Below, piece after piece: positions 38,001 through 51,701 of a stretch of 64,000 bases of DNA. Location: positions 85,629,047 to 85,693,046 of the forward strand of contig JACSVZ010000004.1 of NCBI GenBank assembly GCA_014706295.1, read 5' to 3'. Position 1 is the first letter of the stretch. Every line of letters begins with the position of its first letter. The position numbers were made by a program, and so were the translations under genes. The notes under the pieces are model-generated. The model was given only the letters and a program-made list of their open reading frames with translations. It had not been told where the DNA came from and did not search any database. The DNA comes from Lycocorax pyrrhopterus obiensis (taxonomy: Eukaryota; Chordata; Aves; Passeriformes; Paradisaeidae).

Positions 38001-41000
38001 TGAGAATGCTGCTGTGGCTGTGGGTGTCTGAGTCCGTACATATCCATATGCCATCCTGGACTGTGACAGGCAAGCAGGACACAAATATGGGTAAAAAAAA
38101 TACCTTTGATTTCTGATCTGAGAGATTGTTTGTGACAGCCACAATACTGGCATAGAGAATCTCAAACCTTGGGTTAGTCTCTGTTGCAGAATGTAACATT
38201 CAGTGCTTGCACGGAGAAAAGAATTCTTCCTAATTTCACAAAATGCAAAATACAGTCAATCACAGCCACCATTAGTAGGATCTGTTCAGGGTTCTTACAT
38301 TTTGTCATTGTTGCTGTTGTTTCTGTTTTTATTTGTGAATATTAAAGCCAGATTTTTAAAAAAAACCTTGCAAATAATATTTGTAGAGTTACAAATGTAC
38401 CTTGGAATTTTTAATTATTTGCATTTTAAGTAGCCAAGTTTACTTCATCATTGTTGGGCAATTTGACTACTTCTATTCATAAGGTGTACCTGCAAGCCAC
38501 TTTGCTGAGCACTGCAAGGTTAACAAATACCCTGCAGGAATTAAAAGGCTTGTTTTTTATCAGAAGGGGTCAGTGATTAAGGACTGCTTCATTGCTTACA
38601 AAACTAAAGGAAATTGTCATGAAATAAAAGCAAATACAAGGATCTAATGGCTCTCCAAGCAAGCATAAAGTGGGATTTGGAGAGCTGAGTCCAAAGAAAC
38701 TTGCTTGACATCTAACTTCAAACAAAAATCGAATATGTAAATGTCTTCCTGCTACTAGGAAATCTATCCAGCTGCCAGGAAAGCTGATTCCTATAGGATA
38801 CATACATAGTTAATGTCTTAAGAGAAGAGGCTCATCTACTTAATTTTTGAGAAAATTGTATGACTTTTCAAAAAACCCAGGACTTTAAAAAGCAGAAAAG
38901 AAACCAGGGGAAAAAAAAAAAAGGGAAAAATAAGAAAAACCTTAATGTTACAATCCATTGATAAAATTAAATTACTTATAATGGGATTGGCTTACTGGTG
39001 AAATATTTGGGGATACAAAAAATGTTTCATAAACACAATGAGATCTCCTGTCATGTAAAATCCCTATCCTTTCTTCAAGGGCCTGTCAAGAAAACTAGGT
39101 TTAGTACCTAAATTTTATTTTTCAAAGTAAAAGACAGAATGTTCTGAAAATCAAGCTGTCACTCGTTAATGCTGTCAAAATAGCATGTCAGTTTTACACG
39201 CTTGTTCAATTAGACTTCACTCTTTCTTCCTCCTCATTTTAAATGGTTGTTCATTTATTCTTCTCTGGGCCCTTTTTTCAGAGTCCCATGGACACAAAAC
39301 ATAAAATCAGTGATGCTGAAGTTTATATAGGCTTAATATTGGGATGAAAAATGAAGGTGCCTGGTTCTGCTGTCAATAAAATGTATTTGCGTCGTTCTCC
39401 ATGTAGCTCTTTGAATAGGGTGAGTGACAGCAATCTCAGTCTGAGAAGAGGAGGAGCCTTATGGCTCCATTGTATGGGTGGCTGGTTTTATAATAGCCCA
39501 AAACAAAACATTCATGGTCCTTAAATAGCTTCAGATACCACATGTAGACGGGCAAAGTAACCCTGTGCGGTGCTGTGGTGTTCCAGTCTTTTTTCCATGT
39601 ACTGCCCTGCTAGGAAAGCACACCAAGGATTGCAGTTTATCAAGAAGGAGGACAAATGTTTCCTCCAAGGAATCTTTAGATTCAGCAGGAGATTCTCATG
39701 GTTTCTGTGGTCAGTTGAGGTTAGATTATGGTAATTAGTTCATACATGTAGTCTGTAGTGCCTCCAGTAAGAATGTCCTTGAAGGCCACCACAGGCTGAA
39801 CAAGTCAGCTGATGCTGATATGCCACACTGTTAGTTCAAGTATGTAGACACTTGAAAAGGTTGTAAGTTCACATTTCGGTCACTATGTGTGTGTGTGCAT
39901 TGCCTGGCTAACTACATGTGCATCTAAAGGGATACTAGATCTCTGAAAGGATCTTAAATTATTTGCTTTGGCTTTGCTACTTCATTTTGATATTGAGCTG
40001 TCTGTATGAATTGAAAGTGAGAAAATAGTTATTAATACAGTATCTAGATTCATTGTAAACCCTTCCTGACCGATGACTTGCTTCTCCTGGGAGCCAGCAT
40101 TGTAGCAGAAACCAACTGGTATAACCTGCAGCTACAGCTACTTCCTGGAGTTCTGCTTCTTTTCTAGGGAAATGTACTTTTCGTTAATACTAATGTTCAG
40201 GCTCAGGAAAAAAATGTGTCTGAGGAAGTGTGTTATACCTGGAACTTCAGGCTGTTGCTCTTCTTGATGTTCTTCCTACAGAGAATCATGTGAATTGTTA
40301 CCTGTCATTGCATCCCTGTGTTCATCTCTTAGTACTTGTGGGTGTGACAGACACCACCTAAAAGAAATTCACTGCCCAGACTGGGCGATTTCCTTGTTAT
40401 AACAATATATTTTTTTCCTAATGTGACTTTTGGTTTCATAAGTGCTAATAGAGAGATTCTTACCCAGTGCTTTTAAAATGCTTACTGATCCACGCAGACA
40501 GAAAAAGTAAACAGCAGCTAAGCAATTGCTCTCATAGACAGTGCAGTTCCTCAGGAGGCAGTCATAACATCCACACCCACGCTGACTTATTCCCTCAGGA
40601 GCACCATTAGCAGTTATTTCATCACCAGCGAGTGTGTACCTAATTCTGTAACACCAGTCCCAGGGCTGGCTAGTTCTCCTCAGCAGAGGTTAAACTGTAG
40701 CAAAACCACTTCACTGTGAAAAAGAAAGTAGAAACCAGCCTGAAGTGTTTAACTTACAGTTTAAAGTCCTATTAATATGGACACTTACAGATAAAAGAAT
40801 TAAACCGTGAACACAATGGAGTAGTGTATGACTTATTTTTAATTGTATATGAAGGGACAGCTTGTGTCTAATTTTTTGTTTAGATTAATAGTTCATTTTG
40901 GGTTAAGTATGTTTTAATCCTGAGTTATTCTGAAAATTAATGGTTTTGAGAAGGACACAGTGTCACTGTAGATGTAAGTTGGATATGAACTATGAATGGG

Positions 41001-41235
41001 ATGCTATTTGATGACAAATGTAATCTTTGTAAGAGTAAATAGGTAAATAGTATTCAGAAATTGGCACTTTTCTTTCACCACATTTGTCAAACTTACTGGA
41101 AAGCCATTCACATTTATGGTTTGTTGAAAAAGATATGGAAAGTCAAAAAGATGTACAGAAAAGAATTCTGAAAAAAAAATTAGGAAAATGTACCAGTAGT
41201 GAAATACTAAATAAATTCTTAGTTATTAATTCAGT
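35032..41235. other. Intergenic DNA, no gene seen
   Basis: Unique DNA. The segment 36560-37020 is a little GC-richer and carries an open frame (36614-36850) without recognisable domain. The block 39110-39300 contains repeated TGTCA/TGTCAA words plus CAATTAG and has an enhancer-like composition. No supported exon. Confidence 0.5.
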
Positions 41236-41560
41236 CAAGAAAAGACTGAGAAGTAACTTGACTACAGCCTTCAGGTACCTACATGCAAAAAGTATTCCTG
41301 ACAGTAAAGAACCCTCTAGTTTAGGAGTAAGGAATGTGTTATTAGCTGGAGCCAAGAATTCCAGTCTGTTCCCCCATCACCAAATTAACAATGAGAGCTT
41401 TCAAAGATTAGAGCCATCTGGGTCTCTTAGAAAGATAGGCTACATCTCATTCAGAAGCTACAGAGGCTGATAGATAACATTTTGGGACCATGCAGGAGGT
41501 TAGACTAGACAATAATGCATAATTTCTTCTGCCCTTAATATCTATTTCTGAATCTAAATA
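41236..41560 (+). mobile_element. Ancient CR1/L3-type LINE relic, 3' end
   Basis: The plus strand follows the 3' portion of an old CR1-clade LINE of the kind found across reptiles. The block gactgagaagtaacttgac and then ggtacctacatg (41244-41285) matches the family's 'ttgagaagtgacttgat...agtacctacatgg'. The tail cаtgcaggaggttagactag, then ttcttctgcccttaatatct and ctgaatcta (41490-41556), matches 'caggaggtcagactagatga...cccttctggccttgaaatctatgaat'. The copy is far more diverged than the other CR1s here. It overlaps a 128-codon open frame (41084-41470), which is therefore not a gene. Confidence 0.68.
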
Positions 41561-44500
41561 AAAATGAATAAGGTTAACAGAATCTGGCCCTCAGTCATAT
41601 ATATTTTATCATTTAATTACATTTCCATTTGAGGATTATAATTCAGTTCTCTTACGACTTCATCTCTGAAACTTTTCTACAGGATCCCAGAAATAGAGTC
41701 TTTCTTACTCTCATAATTAAACTTTGAACCAAATAAAAGTTCTTCAGCTTGCAGCTCTAAATTAGCATGTGAAAAATGTAGACAAACATCATTTTAGCTT
41801 CTTTGTTATGAATCAATCATATAGCCCACAAAATGTTAATATCTGTTGTAGCCCTTGAGCTATACAAATATGTGGTTTTGTTTTGATCATGCTTGATATG
41901 CTATGTCTTGACTAGATCTTATTTCATTCTGTTTCTACAGGTTAGTGAGACTTTAATCAAGAAAAAAAAAATCTAATGAACAGTAATTTGAAACACAGCA
42001 TTTGGAAAGGTCAGAATGGTACATTACATCCTTATTATCCAAAAGAACAGATGAGTTTAATATCCTGGCAGCATTTTCCTGTGAAGAAGATATTAAACAA
42101 GAACTGAAAATGGCACAAGGTTCGCTCTTCCTTTTCTATGACAAAGATTGTAACAAGATGATGAAACTACACAGAATAAATCCCTTTCTGCTTTAATGGT
42201 CCAACTGTGGATTCTGTCTAGATTTCAAAAACCTAAGCCTAGCAGAGAGCCAGCACACATGCTATTTGTTTCAATTCCTTTACAACACACTTTCCTGCTT
42301 ATTTGACCCATTTTCCATTAATATTTTCCAGTCTTAAACATGAGAAGGTGTGTTAACAGAAGGTGCACAGTACACTGAGTTTTGCCACATAATGTGTTGA
42401 GCTGCAACAAAATATGCACTGCATCAACACTGCTGAAAATACAGATTTTCCAGCTTCTCTTCGAGTAACCTAAGAACAGAGATAATGTGTTCCAACACAC
42501 AACACGTTGCATGTGTCCTGCTTTGGAGAGTCCCTGAAGGTATGGAACTCTTTGAAGGCAAAGGAATTTGCAGTATATCCAATAGGTTGTTTTAATATAA
42601 GAACTGTCAGAATTTCCTACCTTAAATCATTATCTGCATGAAGACTCTTCCTTTTGGTTTATAGGTCTAATGGGAGAAAAAATCTTCTGGAACTGAATGT
42701 TGTATTTTAACACTAAAATACACCATCAGGGTCCTCATGTAAAAAGTTATTATGGCAACTAAACAAATGCTATGCTTAAAAAGGAAAAACTTAAGTATAT
42801 GGCTTGCCCCTGTATTAGTTACTTATATGCAATCCACATGAGATATGATAAATCTGGTATTTACCTAAGAATGTAACAAGTTCGATTTTAAAGATATTAA
42901 TAATTATTAAAGAAAACATTTTATATTGTTCCAAAGATTAAAAAAAAGTCTTGAAGTATTACTGGCTGAAGTAGACCTACATGGGTTTACACAAGCTCAC
43001 AATTAGAAATCGTGTCGAACCTCTTTTTCCCACACCATCTGGAGAATACATTTGAAAAAAAACTTCTCCATGGTACCTTACATGCACCACCTTGCTGAGA
43101 AAAGCCATTCTGCTTTGGTCAAGAGAGACAAAATGACCATATCCAAAATATGTTTTCAGTATCTCGAGTGAATGTATAAGTATGTATATTTATACTTGTG
43201 GGGTGGTTTTTTTCCTTTTTCTTTTTTTTTTAGGTGATTTTATTTTCCACTGGAGATTGTAAATGTATTTTTCATCCTTTGTTTTGCAACTATAAAGTAA
43301 GATAGCTTTTCAATGCATTGGCACTGTGCAACCTATTTTGAAACTTCAAAGGATTTGCAAAACTACAGACAAGAATCCCTAGTGAGTGTTCATTTCGTAA
43401 GTGCCTACAAAAATTAATGTTTTCTGGGTGTCTAGAAAAAATCCGCTAGATACAAGTTTCTATCAAGTTCCTTGTTATTAAGCTAATAGTCCTTGAAACT
43501 GAAATGACTACAAATAGCTCTTTTCTGCTTCCTAACCAAACATATCAGCCATCAAATATGCAGCATACAGAAAATAATAAACAAAACTATTTTTTCAGTT
43601 CCTAATTATTATTCACAATATAAATCTGTGAATTTTTATAATTTGAATTACTGAGAACTCTGACCATATGTATTTTTGCTATGGAAAAAATAAAATATAT
43701 GCGGTTGTATCCATTTTTTTAAAGATCATGTTTAGGGCATGACTGAATGGAGAATGCAGGGTGTTGAGACTCAATGTGTCCTCACGCAAACAACTCTAGG
43801 CTTTCTCAGAGAGTGAGTCCAATATATCAGATGAAGGCAGTGGGGTTTGTTACACTCTTTTCAGTTCTCATGATTATGCAAAATATTGTTACTGTTTCAC
43901 ACAGTATTTAACATGGGGAACACTTTGAATACCTTGTGCAGCCTTTTTTAGTTATTCTTTAAATGGATTTTTTTCACTACATGGTCACAGTCATTCTTTT
44001 TTTTGAAGAATTACCAAAATAATCAAGTGCATCTTATGAACTGATACAAAAGCTTGAGGCTGAACTTTAAGGGACACCTCCTTTCATCAGCTGTCTTCAA
44101 TAAGTAATGTGATTGTTGGGCATTTCCATTAAGTCTTTCTTCAGTGAGGAAGGTGAATGTGAGTTATGCGTAAAATGTTGTGTCCGTGAACCCATGAGAA
44201 CATCTAAAAGTTAAGGATCACATAATCCTCTGTGAGGTATATTCAGTAAATTATCAGCAGAACAAAACAAACAAAAAAGGTGAGGCTGATGGAAAGGTAT
44301 CATATTGAAGCAAGATCACAAAAGAGACACATCAAAGCACAACAGGCCATGTGCAGCACACACATTCCCACAAATAGGATTTTGTGCCAGGAGTTGCTGG
44401 TTCGTTGTAATCCCAGTAAGAAGGACACTCAAGACTCTGTGAAATATGGTTTAAAATACCATTTATTGCAGCTAACACTTTAAAGAAAAAAAGGTTAGCA

Positions 44501-44854
44501 CAGATGATCTTACATCCCTTCAGATGCTAGGAAGCCCAAGCTACGCACCACTGAATGGGCTTCCATGCAGGCTCAGTATCCTGTGCAGATCTTGTCCATG
44601 TAAAGGTTACCCAATATTTCAGTCTTTTGAGTTCCTTTAAGGTTTTCCTAAAACAAAATAACTCCATTAATCACTTTCACAGTCAAAAAAAAAAGAGAGA
44701 TACGCACATGGGAATTTGTTGCTGCTGTTTTAGATAAAGGCAAGGAGGTACAGTGGTGTGAAGCTGCCCACAGGCTACTTCATTACAATCGGCCACCCAA
44801 GCTTATCCTGCGGGCAGAGGATGTGCAGAGCACAGCACAGACCTGGAGGCCACG

Positions 44855-44887
44855 TTGTGTGCACAGCACATTTTGTGTGCACAGCAC
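44855..44887 (+). repeat. 15-bp direct repeat
   Basis: The unit ttgtgtgcacagcac occurs at 44855-44869 and again at 44873-44887 without mismatch. Related words (gagcacagcac) lie just upstream at 44827-44837, so this is a small decayed tandem cluster. Confidence 0.8.
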
Positions 44888-46602
44888 GGTGCAGGTCTGT
44901 GCCTGTCTGGGACAACGGCCATGTGGGACACTAACTCCCCTGGGTGCAGTGGGCTCCTGGTCAGGGTCTCAGCACGTGTATGCATTCATACCTGGTTTGC
45001 ATCTGCATATGAAAAGCTGCTTTTGTCCTCCAAACTGAACTGGTGCACAGTATTCAAATCTGCATGCATTGAAAACTGTACATGTCCACTGCAAACACTC
45101 CTCTGAACAGGTCTCTGTTTATCAAGCTGCATTGTGCAGGAAGTCAGATAGGTTCATAATTACAGAATTTATTGCCGCTAAAAGGCTGTGTAAGTACATT
45201 TTTGCAAGTGTGATTTTTGTGCCTGCAGCTCAAATTCTTGTTATACTTGCATTTGAATTTGTTTTATTTTGTCACACAATGTCACTTGGTATTATATGAA
45301 TAAATAATCCATGAGCTAGAAAACACACTAAAATCAAAGGAACAAAGTCAGTTGCATTATTAAAGAGAGATTAAAATAATTTGACATGAAAGGTGTTTTA
45401 GAGACAATACAGCCTGTCTGACTTACTGATGTGCACAGAAGCTAATACATCATTCAGGTCTGCTACCACCTGACAGCTGCTCAGCATCTAATGGGAAATG
45501 TGAGGGTGGTCACAGTCCAGTTCATAGTGGACAGGTGCTGGCATCACAAAAATCATCATCACAACTGGCACTAATTGGCACCTTTGTTGACAGTCTTGGC
45601 AGAGAGACCAGTGATTGGATCTGCACAGAGACTTCGTTGCAAGCTCTGCTGGTTTGGGACACTGGGCTCAGCTCATCCTTCACTTACACCATCCTTAGTT
45701 TTGCACATATTTCACGGGAGCACGGTCAGGTCCTGACACTCTATTTGCCTGAAATTTCTGTGAGCCTGCACATTACTGTGGCATCTCTGGAAGTGATACC
45801 TCTGGACAGAAGGGTAGACACACCTCAGAGACACCAAAGCTTGCCAGCTGGTGCTGGCCAGCAAAAGAGCCTGTGAACTTTGCCTTGGGGCAGAAGAAGA
45901 CAAAAGGGTATCAAACCAAATGTTGTTCTAAAGGAGAAGCTACACATGACCCACATGGAGCTCCAGTTTCACCCAAGATTTTCTCAATTTTACTTTATTT
46001 TAGATGCAACTGTGATTCTGTGAAGTTCTAGAAGCCTCTTTTACTCTGTGCTTCAGTTTATTCTTTTGTATGAAGGTCCTATTATTTGTCTCACTCTCAG
46101 ACATAATATGAGGCTTTCCTAACTAATCAGTGCCCTAAAGTATTTAAACATTTCTGATGGAAGTCAAAAGACACATTAAATATTAGGATTCAAATTTATA
46201 GGAATTTTTGTTTCTTAATACTTCCTTTAAATGAGTTGCAGGGAGTGACTGTTGAATATATCCATTTTGCATCTGTACATCATTCACTCTGCTTTAAATA
46301 GAGTTGCATTAAATTCAGTTTCTTCTGTCACCTCAGCCTATCATGTCCAAATCTGCAATTAAAACTACTTTTCCTTTGATGTATAGAAACCTGTACTGTT
46401 TGTAGGTTAATTATCAGTTTACATTTTTTATTTTAGCTCTATAGACAAATAGGTCAGTAATGTGAATAGGATTTGAGAATGTTTAAATGGTAATAAAAAG
46501 AAGTTAAAAGTGGGTGATGAGTCTGATCACAATTAGCAGCAGTAGAAGTATAGAGATGTTATTAGAGTTCATTACTACCTTTTTCCAAAGTGAAGAAATA
46601 AA

Positions 46603-46629
46603 GGCAGGCAGGCAGGAGGGAAGGAAGGA
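46603..46629 (+). repeat. (GGCA)n/(GGAA)n microsatellite
   Basis: Three GGCA units run into GGAG and GGAA units. It is a short purine-rich simple repeat. Confidence 0.8.
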
Positions 46630-46899
46630 CAATAAACAAAGGAAGTAAATAAAAAGTAGGAAGGCTGGATAAAAAGAAAGAGAACAGTTCGAACTTCATG
46701 TGTATGGAAAAAATGTTGAGTTTATTGCACATGGGTTTGTCAGTATATAGATAAAAGTGAGAAAAACAAACCAGAAAACTGATAGATTAAATCAGGCAAA
46801 ATAAATCTTAAAGCACTGAAAAAAATTATGTAAAAAGCCCAAGGTTTGTCTGTGTGTATCATTGTACCTGAGGAAGAATGTACCTTCATTAGGAACAAT

Positions 46900-46966
46900 A
46901 AGGTTATACGATAATATCAGCACTCAAAACACCAAGGTTATAAGATAATAGGAGGCTCAAAACACC
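46900..46966 (+). repeat. 34-bp tandem duplication, two diverged copies
   Basis: Copy one starts aaggttatacgataat at 46900 and copy two aaggttataagataat at 46934. Both end in ctcaaaacacc. A few substitutions separate them. Confidence 0.8.
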
Positions 46967-49900
46967 ACCAAGCAAGATTCTGACATTCTCCCCATTGATT
47001 TTTCACTTCTGTATTACATCTGATCCCAAGGAAATATCTTCTCATTTACATGCATCTACATAAATTCCGGATCAAGCCACCAGCTTTTTCTTCCTCCAGT
47101 GTTAATAATGAGCAGTGGCTGCTATACTGTGCTCCTGCAGACACTCTGGAAAAAGAATATGTCATCGTTAGCCTAATGAGGGGAAAGAGGGAGAGAAATT
47201 ACTAAATGTTTTCTCTCTAGCCCAATTAAAGGAGAGAGAGCAAGACGAAGAGAGGGGGAAGGCGTGCTGGCAGGAGAGCTGTGTACGTGACAGATTTCTT
47301 CCTGCCTTTAGCTACAACAGCATTCTCGTTAGGTAGAACTGAAAAAGACAAGAGGATGTGGGAATACAAAGGATAAATCCTTTGACTGAAATCAGACTGT
47401 GGCAGCGTGGTCCATCAGTCTGAGCTGCACATTGCCTTCCGAAAATAGCTGGCTTGGGAGGGAAAGAATATGATAACAAGTACACTATTGTCATTACTGG
47501 TCTTAAGACAAATTATCCATACAAATAAGAAGGAGCAGAATTTATCTGCCTACTGAAAGCCTCCCTGGCCATCCACAGTCCCCTTTCAGGACTGCTCTAG
47601 AGGGAGAGAACTACTTGTGTATGAAGGACATCTCCAGTTTAGAGGTTGCTGAGCTCACTGACAAGTGCCAGCTCACTCTTTAGAAAGCAAACAGAACTGA
47701 TCCCATGATGTTTTGTGCCAGAATCATCAGGCCTGCTAGAAAGGGTGCCTACATCCCTAAGTACATGCTAGGCCCCAAACTCGTCCTGTCCCGCGGGCTG
47801 GGCCTTGGCACTGCCAGGTGGTAGCTCACCTGGCCCAGGCTTTTGCCAGGTACCATGACAAAAATTTCCCATTACAGATAATTGCAAGGCAGTGCTCAGG
47901 GCTTCATGCCTGGCCAGCTATAGGTTTTTTTCATGAGTCGGAGTCTTTGGGGGTGAGTGTGCGGTTTTGGAATCCAGGTGCTATGCAGGGAGCTGAGGGT
48001 CCTAGCTAAAAACCATGGTGTGAAGGTTTGCATGTGTATCACTGAAGGTGAGGAGAATGTTCTCTTTCCAAACACAGAAAAGAGTTTTGCATCCAGTCCT
48101 ATAGCGTGACACTGTACACACATTCTCATAGGGCAGAAGAATACCTGTTGCTTTAAACTGCAGCAGATATAAATGGATGTGTTAGAAACATTTCTTTGCA
48201 CCCACAGCACTGCTGTTGACTCCACGTACAGCTAATGGCACCTTTCTGCCATGCTGTGACCACATATTAAAAATATATCCAGCCCATGGGCCCCAAACAC
48301 TGCTGACTGACTGCATGTGGCGCAGGGTCCATGGGCAGGTCCACAGTGTCTGCAACGGGACAAACACATGAGGAGGCAGGTGAGGGGTGAGTCAGTGGAA
48401 TATTCTTTGTGCCCAGACTCTGAAATTTCACAGGACTGCATGACTACATGAAGATGCAAAGTTTTTCCATGGGTTAAAGAGACCTGCGACCAAAGCTAAC
48501 TAGGAAGGTGGGAGTTTCCTTGTTATCACATCAGCCACCAGTCCCTGATGCAATTCCAGAATTATATCTCACACTGTTCTCATTACCTGCACAACAGCCT
48601 GAGCCATTCAGTGGACAGAAGAAATTACCTTGCATCCCTATTTATGTATAGTGCTCAGACACTGAGCTGAACGATAAAAAGCAGGATTGATGTGCCTAGT
48701 ATAATCCAGTCCCCAAATGTTGAATTCCTGTTACTTATTTTAAATCTCTCCACATTTTCTTGCATTCTGGCTAAAATGTAGCAGCTTTGTGAGCTAAACT
48801 ATAACTGTCCTTTTACCATTTCAAGTGCAAGAAGCTTTAGCTAAGGAAAATTATTTTGTAAAGACTTGCTATGTTCTGCTAGTCTTACCAATTGCAGTTC
48901 CTGCCAATACCTAAAAAGAAGTTGCGAAAGTTCCTGAGAACACCTTGCACCACGAGTCTCTTGCTGTAATTATTTTTTAATCTGTGACTCCTGACTCCCC
49001 ATCCTGAGAGACCTTCTGGCTTGTTCCATCATCCAGGCATGACTGGATTAAATTTGTTTTTCCCCTGCAACGAGACCTAGTTTCTTTATTCACCACTCAT
49101 CTGAGCATAGAAAGTAGAAGGGGAATATTTGGTCTGGTTTCTGGTTGTCCAAAAGGAGTCACAGGAATGATTTCCCACAACCTCCAGTTAGGAACACAGG
49201 AAAGGAATGGAACTCTTCTGTCAGCCAAACAGATGTTGGGAAAAGTAGCCTGTGCTGCTTTGGAGAGAAGGGTAAGGCTGCCAAGAAGACTGGCAGTAGC
49301 CCAGACTGATGTAAGTGCGCCCAGTGCAGCCATGTCTGTACAATGGCAAACAAACTGGAGATGAGGGAAGACTACAATTAGGGTCCAGATGCTTTCAGTC
49401 TCCTTACAATATTTTTATATTATTCCGTATTTCTTATTGAGTATTTATATATTATAAATATTCTAGTCAACATTAACAATGTCATCAGATTTCCTTTGAA
49501 AATCTAAAGGTTTGGGTCTCTAAGAGGGTTTTTCACATTAGATTCTTTTCACCTCTTTTATGCTTTGTGTCTTAAAAAGTACTAAGCTGCCTAGTAAAAA
49601 AACACCTGACTCATGTTTGTAATACTCAATTTCTCTCTATTTTTTTATTAAAAATTCTGACCCACTAAATTCTGACATTCTAGCACTGTAGTCTGTGCAG
49701 GGTGCTAGCAAAATTGGTATACACATGACTCAGTACTTTCAGTTCCTCTTTCCTGAACTCCAAATATCGCAATAAGGACATTATTCCTGAGGCTTGAGAA
49801 CAAGATACTAAATTCAGTCTGATTTAGTGACAAGGCCTGCCATTTGGGGAGATAGAATGGCTATATAATGAAATGGTATCTTATTTGTTTACAAATGCCA

Positions 49901-51645
49901 TCTTCTAAAATATCATACTTGAAATTAACCACTAACTGTTTCTCTAGGGAGTTTAGCCCAATGATATAATTTAGTGGACTAATGTGAGTTCAGTTAACTC
50001 CAACTCTTGAAAACCCATGACATGACTGGATCCCTCTAATCTTTACTGGTGTCAGGCCTTTGTGCCCCAGCCTGGAAATAACAGCCTTACGTTACCCAGC
50101 GATGGTCTGTGGTGGGGTGAGGAGGAAGGAGATGAGTACAGTCACCATTAGTATGATGCCGATGCTACTCAGGTGCTTTCTGGTTACTTTCCCCTTCCTG
50201 TCATACCTCAACTGCTGCCAGGCCTGCCTCATATTAAGGAGACTGAAGTTATTAGATTCAACACATATTTTATTTTTTATATAAAAATACTGTATAAAAT
50301 AAGAGAGTCGTGCTAACAGCTATCAGTAAAAATTCTATCCTGATCAGTGATACAAACACAAAAGGCCAACCTAGTCTGAATTATCAGTCAGCACTTCAGC
50401 AACATTCCAATTATTTTCATCATTTAGAATGGCCGAAGCAGTATTTTGAAATTACATCTAAAACTGTAGTAGTTATTAATCAAGGAGCTCTGGCAAGCCA
50501 GATTCATGATCAGCAGAAGGGTGGAGACAGATACTATATCATTTTGATCTTACTGAATAATTTGCTTTTAAGCACAAAACTTCCTGTAACTGAATCTTTT
50601 AATCATTTGAATGTCCAGAATAACAGGCAGACTATCTTATGGTGGTTTAGATGGCTTTTAATACATCACAAGAAGAAAAATAAATTAAATTGCATCTACT
50701 TCCCGCAAAACAGCCTGAATTTTTCCGTTCATATACACCAATTTTTCATTAAATCTCAATTTCTCAGCCATTAGGATGCACAACAGGACCTTCATAAGTT
50801 CTGACTCTAGCAGACCAGAACTGAAATGAGTTGTTAACAGCACATGTTTAGGGCTGATGTTTTCTTGCAGGAAATAAAAATAATTAATTTTTTTTCTTTA
50901 ATTTATGAAACATCATGGTTACAACTTTTGTTTGTAACATTCATTCAAATTTTCACTATGTAAAAGCAATAATGTTCAAATTTTTTGGATAATGTTACAT
51001 AAATGCCATTGCCTTTAATAGTCAAAACATTTTTTTTTCTTTTGAGCAATTCTTGCATTCATGCTCTAACAGACATCCTCTTTTCTAGGGTAGCTTAGTT
51101 ATGTCCTGAGCATTGTCACTTGGGTATTATTAAAAGAAAGACCTAATTTTACTTCTTCTTATTTCTTGTCCCAAGTCAAATAAAATTCTAATGGTGGTAC
51201 CAGTGGTTTCAGTTGTTTCTCTTCTCCTTTAAAGTTCCATGGATCATCAAAATTTTATAGGGATGCTCAGTAAAATCTGGCCAAATTTACTTCTATTATC
51301 TTAAGAAAAGGAAGGTCCATAAGACTACTTTTTCAAGTAATGCTCATATTTTCTGTGATCTTAAATATTAAACAGAATAATTCCTTTCTGTGTATTAAAA
51401 ATGGGATCTATCAAGCACTGGGTTTACATAATCCTGATTAAAGCATCTCACTCAGAGAAGCTAAAACTTCCAAAAACTGCAGACCATAAAGTGTTATCTG
51501 AGGAGTATTTTATTTCTCTGAAACACACTTCAGACAAACCCTCTCCATGTAATTATCCTCACAAAGAGCTGCTGGATTCTGTTTTACTTAATAAATCAGA
51601 AGAATCATTAAAGCTCTTCTCTGCATTAAAGCCACTTCAATGCCA
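46967..51645. other. Intergenic DNA, no gene seen
   Basis: Mostly unique DNA. The block 47140-47290 mixes purine-rich words with conserved-looking motifs. The 47760-48000 patch is GC-richer and contains a perfect hairpin (47813-47834). A 154-codon open frame at 50310-50774 has no recognisable domain or gene context. Confidence 0.5.
47813..47834. repeat. Perfect 8-bp hairpin with E-box arms
   Basis: GCCAGGTG and CACCTGGC flank the loop GTAGCT. Each arm carries a CAGGTG/CACCTG E-box, the core recognised by ZEB/SNAIL-type and bHLH factors. Two oppositely oriented E-boxes 14 bp apart could be a paired site; function is inference. Confidence 0.45.
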
Positions 51646-51701
51646 ACAGTACACACTGTACAAAACCCTTAAAACAGTACACACTGTATAAAACCCTTAA
51701 A
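51646..51701 (+). repeat. 28-bp tandem duplication, two copies
   Basis: Two adjacent copies (51646-51673 and 51674-51701) each begin acagtacacactgta and end aaaacccttaaa. They differ by a single base. Each copy also contains a small inverted repeat, ACAGT/ACTGT. Confidence 0.9.

Larger units (their letters stand above)
41561..46899. other. Intergenic DNA, no gene seen
   Basis: AT-rich unique DNA. A GC-richer patch at 44750-45000 contains a perfect 15-bp direct repeat (44855-44887). A small GGCA/GGAA microsatellite lies at 46603-46629. The segment 44400-44787 has some LTR-like look on the minus strand, but borders could not be found. No exon is supported. Confidence 0.5.

Noticed and set aside
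41084..41470. Open frame of 128 codons
   Set aside because: Its second half lies in an ancient CR1/L3 relic, and there is no domain or splice context.
44400..44787. LTR-like look on the minus strand (AATAAA-type signal followed by a short U5-like stretch)
   Set aside because: No TG...CA borders with matching target duplications could be found, so it is not called.
45535..45876. Open frame of 113 codons
   Set aside because: No domain or gene context; a weak hydrophobic centre is not enough to call a protein.
50310..50774. Open frame of 154 codons on the plus strand
   Set aside because: No recognisable domain, AT-driven composition, no acceptor/donor or promoter context; it is probably chance, though a protein search would be the decisive test.
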